Positions 33,307-40,715 of a stretch of DNA of 60,384 nucleotides are shown here, piece after piece. Made by a program: the position numbers and the translations under genes. The notes beneath the pieces were generated by a model. It did not search any database and was not told where the DNA came from. It was given only the letters and a program-made list of their open reading frames with translations. Origin of the DNA: Candidatus Bacteroides pullicola (lineage in GTDB: Bacteria; Bacteroidota; Bacteroidia; Bacteroidales; Bacteroidaceae). Numbering within the stretch: position 1 is the first letter of the stretch; every line of letters starts with the position of its first letter. The stretch covers positions 1 to 60,384 of the forward strand of contig DXCV01000034.1 in the NCBI GenBank assembly GCA_019115825.1. Reading direction: 5' to 3'.

Positions 33307-35565
33307 TTATTCAGCCTTTACCCAGCTGCCTTCAATCCAGTCGCAAGCGGTGATGGCGTCAGCCAGCGAGGAGAAGCTCAGGTTCGTGTCCACGCTGTTG
33401 CCTTCGCCGGCCAGGAAGTTGTCGGCGGTGTAGATGCCTTCAGCACTTACGAAGTCGGCACTGATGGTGATGTTGGTCAGCGAGGAAGTGCCGTCCAGCA
33501 GAGCGTTCTCCGTCAGTTCGGTCTCTACCGTCAAGGGCATGGTCTTGCCGCAGATTTGTGCGTTGTCTATCGTTACTTGGGTACCTTCACGCAGACGGAC
33601 GCCACGGCCATCGGCACCGTTGCCCACGAGCAGCAGGTTGCTCAGGTTGGGGTGGGCCACCGGAGTTGCGGCGTTGTCGTCGCCGTTGTTGTCAGCCTCG
33701 ATCAGGCAGTCGCAAGCATAACCCAGGCTGCTTTCTGCTTCCTGGTAAGCCATCAGGTTCGTGCCTGTGCCATTCCATCCTTCTGTCCAGTCGAAGGAGT
33801 CGTCGCTGCAGCTCACTACGACCATGTCGCTCACGGTCACCGAACCACCGAAGAACTCAAAGCCGTCGTCCGAGCCTTTGTAAGCCTGGCAGTGGTCTAC
33901 CGTTGTGCCGTTGCCCACGCCATAGAAGGAGATGCCGTTGGCTTCGTGTTCCTCGTCAAAAGCATAACCGGTGTATTCCACACGTACATATTGCAGCACG
34001 CCGGAGTTGTCGTCTTCTACATCGCCACCATAAGGCGAGTTGCCGATTTCAGAGAAACCGCCGCCCATGGCATTGGTGTGGGCACGTCCGCAGATGTGGA
34101 TGCCGCCCCATGCACCGGCCTCTTCACGCTCGGAAGTCATCACGATGGGAGCCTCGGCTGTACCCACTGCGTTGATTTTGGCACCCTGCTCGATGAGGAT
34201 GTAGTCCACGATTTCATCATACCGGGCAATCAGCGTGACGCCTTCTTCGATGTTCAGTGTGGCACCTGCCAGCACTTTGTATTGACCGTTCAGGTAGTAT
34301 GTGTTTCCGGCTGCCAGCGTGACATTCTCGTTCAGCTCACCCTGCAGTTCAGACTCGTTCGGCAGAACATTGTCTTGCTCTTCGCTGCTGTCACCCCAAG
34401 ATTGTGTCCATCCTGCGGCCCAAGGATTGGCGGCGATGATGGCATCGTAGTCAGCATACGGATTGGTTTGGTTCGTCAGGTTGCCTGCAGCCAGGAAATC
34501 GTCGTTGTTGTAGATGTTGGTGACATCTTCCTTGCTGACCATGGCACCACTGATGCGGACGTTCTCCAAGGTGGAGTCACCGTCCTTCAAGGCCTGGGCT
34601 GTCAGCTCGCTTTCGATGTAGAGCGCATCGCCCTTGCCATAAATCTCGACGTTTTTCATGTTCACGTGTGTGCCGCGACGCAGGTGAACGCCCTTGCCGT
34701 CAGCACCGTTGCCAATGAAGATGGCGTTCTCGATGGTCGGAGCAGATACGGGCTCGGCCGCGTTGTCGTTCTCGTTGTTGTCAGCTTCGATGAGGCAGTC
34801 GCAGGCGTAGCCCAGCGTCTCCTCGCTCTCTTGCGTGGCAATCAGGTTGGTGGCGGTGCCGTTCCAGCCTTCCGTCCAGTCGAAGGAGTCGTCGCTGCAG
34901 TCGGTCACCACCATATTGCTGATGTTCACCGAACCTCCGAAGAATTCAAAGCCGTCGTCCGAGCCGCGGTAAGCCTGGCAGTGGTCAACGGTCGTACCGT
35001 TACCTACGCCATAGAAGGAGATACCGTTGGCCTCGTGCTCCTCGTCAAAGGCAAAGCCGGTGTATTCCACGCGGACATAACGCAGCGTACCGGAGTTGTC
35101 GGCATCGTCGTTGCCGCCGTATGCAGCGTTACCGATTTCAGAGTTGCCCGTGCCGCCTTCCACGTTGGTGTGGGCACGTCCGCAGATGTGGATACCGCCC
35201 CAGGCACCCGGCTCTTTCTGTTCGCTGGTCATGATGATGGGGCTGCTGGCCGTACCTTCGGCCTCGATGCGTGCGCCCTGTTTCACCAAGATATAGTCCA
35301 CGACGTCATCGTGCACGGCTACGATTTGCACGCCCGGCTCGATGGTCAGCGTGGCGCCTTCCTCCACGATGTATTGGCCGCTCAGGCGATAGGTGGTGCC
35401 GCTGGTCAGCGTCACGTCCTCCGTGATGGTGCCGGTCAGCGTGGTTTCTTCTGTACCCGGTTCGTCGCCGCCGTTGTTCGTTGGTTCGTCGTCACTGCAG
35501 GCAGTGAAGAGCGTCAGTCCGGCCAAGAAAGCCAGCGAGAAGAGTTTTTCGTTCATTCGTTTCAT
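33307..35565 (-). CDS. surface lipoprotein with duplicated right-handed beta-helix
   Basis: A 752-residue lipoprotein: signal MKRMNEKLFSLAFLAGL with C23, followed by SDDE, a Bacteroidetes surface-export signal. The mature protein is an internal duplication of about 340 residues (roughly 40-390 and 400-750). Each half has an AGATLNIEEGV-type cap, GAWGGIHICGRAHTN, VRVEYTGYAFDEEHEANGI, the GSDDGFEFFGGSV motif, CSDDSFDWTEGWNGT and GYACDCLIEADNN. The Asp-rich turns could bind calcium; two cysteines per half may form a disulphide. It lies downstream of a TonB receptor on the same strand and is probably its surface partner. The ligand is unknown. Confidence 0.8.
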   Translation of the reverse strand: MKRMNEKLFSLAFLAGLTLFTACSDDEPTNNGGDEPGTEETTLTGTITEDVTLTSGTTYRLSGQYIVEEGATLTIEPGVQIVAVHDDVVDYILVKQGARIEAEGTASSPIIMTSEQKEPGAWGGIHICGRAHTNVEGGTGNSEIGNAAYGGNDDADNSGTLRYVRVEYTGFAFDEEHEANGISFYGVGNGTTVDHCQAYRGSDDGFEFFGGSVNISNMVVTDCSDDSFDWTEGWNGTATNLIATQESEETLGYACDCLIEADNNENDNAAEPVSAPTIENAIFIGNGADGKGVHLRRGTHVNMKNVEIYGKGDALYIESELTAQALKDGDSTLENVRISGAMVSKEDVTNIYNNDDFLAAGNLTNQTNPYADYDAIIAANPWAAGWTQSWGDSSEEQDNVLPNESELQGELNENVTLAAGNTYYLNGQYKVLAGATLNIEEGVTLIARYDEIVDYILIEQGAKINAVGTAEAPIVMTSEREEAGAWGGIHICGRAHTNAMGGGFSEIGNSPYGGDVEDDNSGVLQYVRVEYTGYAFDEEHEANGISFYGVGNGTTVDHCQAYKGSDDGFEFFGGSVTVSDMVVVSCSDDSFDWTEGWNGTGTNLMAYQEAESSLGYACDCLIEADNNGDDNAATPVAHPNLSNLLLVGNGADGRGVRLREGTQVTIDNAQICGKTMPLTVETELTENALLDGTSSLTNITISADFVSAEGIYTADNFLAGEGNSVDTNLSFSSLADAITACDWIEGSWVKAE

Positions 35566-35699
35566 AATCCTAAGAATTATTTGGTTAGTATTGGTTTTGT
35601 TTATGGTTATATGGGCTAAGGAGCGTGCCGTGAGGCCGGCTGCAGGCCCCGGATGCCTCGGTTAGACCAGGGAAAAGCCTGCCCTAAGTCTTATATAAA

Positions 35700-35803
35700 A
35701 GCCTTTTTTGTCATACAAAGAAGCCTTATTTGTCCTACAAAAAAGCCTTATTCGTCATACAAAGAAGCCTTATTTGTCGTATAAAGAAGCCTTTTTTGTC
35801 TAT
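35700..35803. repeat. tandem array B, 22-bp palindromic repeats
   Basis: AGCC starts at 35700, 35722, 35744, 35766 and 35788, an exact 22-bp period, with the fifth copy partial. Each unit is GCC plus a 19-bp imperfect palindrome such as TTTTTTGTCATACAAAGAA. It sits between the TonB receptor stop and the lipoprotein start, inside the presumed operon. Confidence 0.92.
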
Positions 35804-35856
35804 CCTTCCTGCTGCTTTGTCCTTGCCTTGTCGGGCACTTGTCCCTGTCGAGGTGC

Positions 35857-38556
35857 TTACAGCTTGTAGGAGAAGCCGATGGAGAAGCCTGCCCCGTCCT
35901 TATAGCGTTCAACCTCAATTACTTCGCCGGTGGAGGGCACGTCTTGCTTGAAGACGATGGCGCGGTTCAGCAGGTCGTCCACTTGCAGGCTGAGGGTGCA
36001 GCGGCTGTTCAGGGCATAGCTGGCGCGGAAGTTCATCGTGTGGCGCGTCTGCTCCTTGATATCGCCCAGCTGGGAGACACCCACGGCGTGGATGCGCTTG
36101 CCTTGCAGGTTGTAGAGCAGGGCCAGGTTGAGCTGCTTGTCCTCGCCGAAGCGCGGGGAGTAGGTCAGGTCGGCGTTCAGCAGGATGGGCGATGCACCTT
36201 GCAGGGAGCGTTCCTTGTTGGTGTAGGCACCGCCTTCGGGCAGCTTCACGTTGGTGTACATATAGGATACGTTGGCTCCGAGGCGCAGGTCCTTGACCAG
36301 CTGCTTGCGCACTTCCGCCTCAATGCCGGTGGCCATGCCTTGCTCGGCATTTTGGAAGGAGTGCATCGTGGCACCGCCCTGCAAGCGTTGGATGCGTTCG
36401 ATGGGTTTGTCCAGGTGCTTGAAGTAGCCGGTGATGGAGAACATGTCGCCGTCCTCGCCGAAGCGTTCGTAGCGCAGGTCGAAGTTGTAGTTGTAGCCGT
36501 TCTGCAACTCCTCGTTACCACGGATTTGGGCGGCACCGTAGGATTCCTGGTAGAGGAAGGGGGCCATCTCGATGAACGAGGGGCGCGTGATGGTGCGCGA
36601 CAGGGAGAAGCGCAGGTTGTTCTTGTCGTTGATGCTGTACTTCAGGTTGACCGTGGGGAAGATGTCATGCTTGTTCATGTCGCGGCGGCTCTGGAATTTG
36701 GTCTGACCTTCCATGGCGTATTCCACCCATTGCTTGGCATATTCATAGCGCAGGCCCACGTTGACCAGCAGGTTGCTCAGCGGATAGAAGTCCGTCTGTG
36801 CGTAGGCGGCGTAAATCTCCATGCCGGCGCGGTAGGTGTCGTGCGGTTGCATGCGGCGTTCGATGACGATGCTTCCGTTTTCCACGTTCTCCTGATTCAG
36901 GAAGCCGTCGGTGTGGTAGATGTCGTCGATGGTCGGGTTCAGTCGGTTGACGTTGTAGTAGAAGCGGGTACCCATGTAGTCGCGGTTCTTGTCCTTGTAG
37001 CTGAAGCCCACGCGCACATTGTTTTCGTCCGTCCATTTGTAGCGCAAGGCGACGTTGCCCACCCATTCATCTTCGTTCAAGTCGCCGAAGTAGCGCATGG
37101 TCTCCTGGCGGTTCAGCTTGAAAAGGCTGAGGCTGCCGTCATCCTGCTTCTCGAACATCACCTGGCGACGGTCCGGCTCCTCGCTGCTGGTCTTGCCGTA
37201 GGAGCCTCCCCACGTCAGCTCCCATTGCTTGCCGAAGTGGTGCAGGCCGTTGAGCTGGTGGTTCTGCAAGGTGTAGATGTGCGTGATGTTGTTGCTGCCA
37301 ATCAGCGGATGCCCCTCGGCGTCCACGCCTTCGCGCCGCTGGTAGCTGTCCTCGGCGTTGCGGGCGTAGAAGAAGGTGTAGCTGATGCGGTCCTCCTTGC
37401 GCAGGGTCATGCTGGCCGATGCCAAGCCTGCCAACTTCAAGGAAGAAGTATATTCGTCATATCCGAAGTCATTCTGTACGTTGCCCGTGGCTTCCAGCGT
37501 CTTGTAGAACGCGTCCTTCATGATTTGTGTCCCGTTGCTGGCGCTGAACGAAGCGAGCAGGCTGAGCGTCTGGTCGCCGATGCCGATGTTGCGACCGAAG
37601 CCGATGTTGCCTCCGAATTCGGGCAGGGCGGTCTTCTTCTCCACCTCGAACGTGGTGTTGAAGATGTTGTTCTGGGTCACATAATCCTCGAAGTCTATCA
37701 GGCTCATGTCGTAGATGCTCTGGTCCATGGACGGCGTCTTGAACAGCGAGCCGCGGTCCATCTGGTAGAAGTCCTGTCCGAAGGTGTTGAAGCGTCCGCC
37801 CACGTTGAAGCTGACGTTGAAGAAGTTGTCCACCGTATTCTCTTTGGTGCTGATGTCGATGTGCGCGCCGCTGTAGTCGGCAAAGACGGCGGCGTCATAG
37901 ACCTTGCTCACGGTGATATTCTGTACGGTGCTGGAGGGGAAGAGATCCAGGGGAATCAGTTTGTTGTCCGGGTTGGGGGAGGCGATGGGCAGTCCGTTCA
38001 GCGTGGTGGTGCTGTAGCGGTCGCCCAAGCCGCGGACGATGAGCTGTCCGGCGTCGGCGATGGAGATGCCGGTGATTTGCTTCACGCCTTCCTGCACGTT
38101 GCTGATGCCTTTCAGCGTCATTTCCTTGGCACCCATGTTCTCGATGGCGAGGGTGGCCTTCTGGCGTTCCATCTGCAAGGCGCGTTCACCTTCCAGGTTC
38201 TTGCGTGCGGTGACGGTCACTTCGCCGAGCACTTCCGTGTCGGCGATCAGCTCGAAGTTCATCACTTGGTCCGTCTGTCCGATGGTCAGCCCTTCCACCA
38301 CTTCAGTCTTGTAGCCGATGTAGGACACTTGCAGGGTGTACGTGCCGGGCTTCAAGTTCAGTTGGTAGTTGCCGTCAAGGTCTGCCACAGCTCCCAATGC
38401 GGTTCCCACCACTTGCACGGTGGCGCCAGTCAGGGGTTCACGCGTACTCTTATCGGTGATGTTACCCTTCAGGTTTCCTGCCATGACAGCCATGCAGGAG
38501 AGCAATCCGAATAAAATAAGGAAGAGAATCCTTCCCAAATCCAGTCTTGTAGTCAT
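35857..38556 (-). CDS. TonB-dependent outer-membrane receptor
   Basis: An 899-residue receptor. A signal peptide is followed by a carboxypeptidase-regulatory-like beta domain (about 28-110: GNITDKSTREPLTGATVQVV), a plug (about 120-250, with ISIADAGQLIVRGLGDRY) and a 22-strand barrel to the C-terminus. It imports a large or scarce ligand with energy from TonB. No SusD-type gene adjoins it; instead the duplicated beta-helix lipoprotein follows after a 291-bp spacer with repeat array B. A CACCTTTG box upstream (38609-38602, minus strand) is close to the -7 consensus. Confidence 0.92.
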   Translation of the reverse strand: MTTRLDLGRILFLILFGLLSCMAVMAGNLKGNITDKSTREPLTGATVQVVGTALGAVADLDGNYQLNLKPGTYTLQVSYIGYKTEVVEGLTIGQTDQVMNFELIADTEVLGEVTVTARKNLEGERALQMERQKATLAIENMGAKEMTLKGISNVQEGVKQITGISIADAGQLIVRGLGDRYSTTTLNGLPIASPNPDNKLIPLDLFPSSTVQNITVSKVYDAAVFADYSGAHIDISTKENTVDNFFNVSFNVGGRFNTFGQDFYQMDRGSLFKTPSMDQSIYDMSLIDFEDYVTQNNIFNTTFEVEKKTALPEFGGNIGFGRNIGIGDQTLSLLASFSASNGTQIMKDAFYKTLEATGNVQNDFGYDEYTSSLKLAGLASASMTLRKEDRISYTFFYARNAEDSYQRREGVDAEGHPLIGSNNITHIYTLQNHQLNGLHHFGKQWELTWGGSYGKTSSEEPDRRQVMFEKQDDGSLSLFKLNRQETMRYFGDLNEDEWVGNVALRYKWTDENNVRVGFSYKDKNRDYMGTRFYYNVNRLNPTIDDIYHTDGFLNQENVENGSIVIERRMQPHDTYRAGMEIYAAYAQTDFYPLSNLLVNVGLRYEYAKQWVEYAMEGQTKFQSRRDMNKHDIFPTVNLKYSINDKNNLRFSLSRTITRPSFIEMAPFLYQESYGAAQIRGNEELQNGYNYNFDLRYERFGEDGDMFSITGYFKHLDKPIERIQRLQGGATMHSFQNAEQGMATGIEAEVRKQLVKDLRLGANVSYMYTNVKLPEGGAYTNKERSLQGASPILLNADLTYSPRFGEDKQLNLALLYNLQGKRIHAVGVSQLGDIKEQTRHTMNFRASYALNSRCTLSLQVDDLLNRAIVFKQDVPSTGEVIEVERYKDGAGFSIGFSYKL

Positions 38557-38648
38557 CTTTGCTTTACTTGTTTCTTTTTCCGCTGCAAAGGTGAGGCTTT
38601 CGTGTGACGTGGATGTTACAAGGAGGAAACGTGTATTTTACGGGAAGG

Positions 38649-39749
38649 TTACAAGGTGGTTACAAGCTGGACCATCACCAATTTCCCTTGGATGGTCTTT
38701 TTGATTTTGTCCAATGCAGCTTCTTCATCCTTATAATAATCAATACTGTCAATGCTGTTCAGGTCATAATCAATGTGCGGTGCGTATGGCGAATGATCCA
38801 GCCGTATAGGGATGATTGTTTTCCTATATTCATCAGCCAAGCTGATTTCTTTGGCCACATTGTGCGATGCATTGGAGTTGGCTGAGGAAAGGAATATTAC
38901 CAGTTGGGCGGATTTTATGGCTTTGCAGATGACGTCCTTGTAGTTCTCACCACTGTAAATACCGTCTATGTCAATCCAGTATTTTACAGACAGTTCGTTC
39001 AGTATGCCGCAGATGGGCTTGATGATTTCGGCGTCTTTCCGCGAGTAACTGACGAATACTTGGTGATCCATAGCATTCACTTTAGCGTTGTCCTTGATAT
39101 TTATGTTGGAAAAATCTTGCTGTGGAGTAAAATATTTGTTATTCCCTTCATGCTGCAAGACGTGGGATGCGCTGGCGAAACTCTCAAAGAAGGGTAAGAA
39201 GTCCCAAGGCTCCATACGTTGATATCTATCATATAAATATATCTCTACGTGGTAGCATTTGTTTGTCATAGACAGCATTTCTGATATCGCTTCAGCCATA
39301 AGTTGTGCTACCTTTTCGTAGGGAATTTTTGCTGCTCCTGCACCGATTGCAGGAAATGCAATGCTGTGGAGGTCGTGTGCGGCCAAGAGCTTGAAGCAAT
39401 TCTTTATGGATTGTTTGATGATGAATTGGTGTATTTCATGATTTTGTTCACTGTTCTTGCTGAAACGTTCTATGGCATATTGCTTATCTATCGTTATGGC
39501 ATGGAAGATGAATTTCTGGGGGAGGTTTCCGGCTGTTGTGACTATGGCATTGCCCAGCTGTGCAGGGACTTTTTTCTGCGCATCCTGTCGCACGGCATCT
39601 CCTGCGGCTTGGCTGATACACTTTGAAATGCCGCCTCCCATACTTAAGTAGCAATCATCGGAACTGACAATGACTTCAGTCTTGGATTGCAGGATATTTC
39701 CGAAGAGGATTTTCACGTCGGAGTTTTTGATGTTATATAGTCGTTCCAT
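38649..39749 (-). CDS. Macro-TIR domain protein, candidate NAD-dependent defence factor
   Basis: A 366-residue cytoplasmic protein. Residues 1-175 are a Macro domain (ADP-ribose-type ligand binding): VIVSSDDCYLSMGGGISKCI, with G38-G40, and the second loop FPAIGAGAAKIP at 132-143. The usual first-loop Asn is replaced by S30-D31-D32. After a linker (176-225), residues 229-350 are a TIR domain: VFVSYSRKDAEIIKPICGIL, YWIDIDGIYSGENY, and the helix NASHNVAKEISLA with the probable NADase glutamate E301. TIR enzymes cleave NAD or make cyclic ADP-ribose signals, and Macro domains bind such products. No partner gene is adjacent, so it may act alone. AT content is higher than in its neighbours, hinting at transfer. 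Confidence 0.85.
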   Translation of the reverse strand: MERLYNIKNSDVKILFGNILQSKTEVIVSSDDCYLSMGGGISKCISQAAGDAVRQDAQKKVPAQLGNAIVTTAGNLPQKFIFHAITIDKQYAIERFSKNSEQNHEIHQFIIKQSIKNCFKLLAAHDLHSIAFPAIGAGAAKIPYEKVAQLMAEAISEMLSMTNKCYHVEIYLYDRYQRMEPWDFLPFFESFASASHVLQHEGNNKYFTPQQDFSNINIKDNAKVNAMDHQVFVSYSRKDAEIIKPICGILNELSVKYWIDIDGIYSGENYKDVICKAIKSAQLVIFLSSANSNASHNVAKEISLADEYRKTIIPIRLDHSPYAPHIDYDLNSIDSIDYYKDEEAALDKIKKTIQGKLVMVQLVTTL

Positions 39750-39838
39750 TTTGAACCAGTGTTTTGGTATTTGTATATTCTCAGTTTATTTCCGACAAAA
39801 ATATGAAATTAAATGAAATATTGCCGCATCTTTCCACT

Positions 39839-40609
39839 TCAAAATGTGGTGGAGTTCCCCCTTACAAAATGCGGAAACAACTCTTCGCCTAATCTTGGCG
39901 TATATTCAAACCCTTCATAGCTGAACGCGGTCAATTCCTGGGACGTGACAGGCCTGTTGTTCAGGATGAATCTCGTCATAGCTCCTCGACAGGATTTTGC
40001 CCAAACGGTTTGTATCTTCAGGTTTCCATCTTTCTGACGGACATAGAAGAGAGGATGGACGACTTTCACTTCGCGGCACACTCTTTTCCAGTCGAACAGA
40101 TGTTCATATTCTTCGGTGGAAAGGTGGATAAGTATGCCGTCGTCCGCCTTCACGCTGTCTATTAAGACTTGGGTCAGTTTGTCTTTCCAAAACTGGTTAA
40201 CTGGTTTGTCCCGGGTGGCTTCAAGGGTGACGCAGTGCTCCATGCGATAGGGTACGATGCCATCCAGCGGTCTGAGCAAGCCATAGAGAAAACACGTAAT
40301 CCAGAGATGCTCTTGTGCATACGCCAAGGCTTCCTCACTTAGTGTGTTGGCACGCAGATGTTTGTATGCTTGTCCGTTGTAGGCAAGAATCGCTGGCATC
40401 TTCTCCGCAGCGTGGAAGTCCTGGTAACGTTTCCGGTTTGTTGCGGCTATCTTCCCGTTGCAATCCAACTGGCGGGTCAGTTCCTCCACATCCATTTGGG
40501 CCATTTCGGCGGCCAAAGTGTTTGCTACAGATTGGAAATGTGGCGTGGAGAGTGGTTTACGCTCAGTCTTTTCATACATTATTTTGGCGTTGGCTAATAG
40601 TATTTGCAT
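39839..40609 (-). CDS. yaaA: peroxide stress protein YaaA
   Basis: A 256-residue cytoplasmic protein of the YaaA/DUF328 family, which limits free iron and DNA damage during peroxide stress in E. coli. Recognisable parts are MQILLANAKIMYEKT, YNGQAYKHLRANTLSEEALA, LYGLLRPLDGIVPYRMEH and the C-terminal FSYEGFEYTPRLG. The length is typical. It lies between gcvP and Macro-TIR. Confidence 0.92.
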   Translation of the reverse strand: MQILLANAKIMYEKTERKPLSTPHFQSVANTLAAEMAQMDVEELTRQLDCNGKIAATNRKRYQDFHAAEKMPAILAYNGQAYKHLRANTLSEEALAYAQEHLWITCFLYGLLRPLDGIVPYRMEHCVTLEATRDKPVNQFWKDKLTQVLIDSVKADDGILIHLSTEEYEHLFDWKRVCREVKVVHPLFYVRQKDGNLKIQTVWAKSCRGAMTRFILNNRPVTSQELTAFSYEGFEYTPRLGEELFPHFVRGNSTTF

Positions 40610-40670
40610 AATTGATGGAGATTTCCGAGTTTGATTTCCAACGGGAAGTCATTGCAGGAATAACTTTTAA

Positions 40671-40706
40671 GTCCCGCCCCTCTTTTTGTCCCAAGAAGGG
40701 CGGGAC
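40671..40706 (-). terminator. terminator of gcvP
   Basis: GTCCCGCCC (40671-40679) pairs perfectly with GGGCGGGAC (40698-40706). The loop is 18 nt and a TTAAAAG stretch follows on the minus strand. Confidence 0.75.
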
Positions 40707-40715
40707 GTTTGTTTT

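Noticed and set aside
35839..38514. Long open frames opposite the TonB receptor, the beta-helix lipoprotein, glnN and ftsK (for example 891, 687, 650 and 472 codons)
   Set aside because: They mirror well-supported genes in GC-rich DNA, give low-complexity products rich in V, G, H or D, and have no recognisable domains or start signals.
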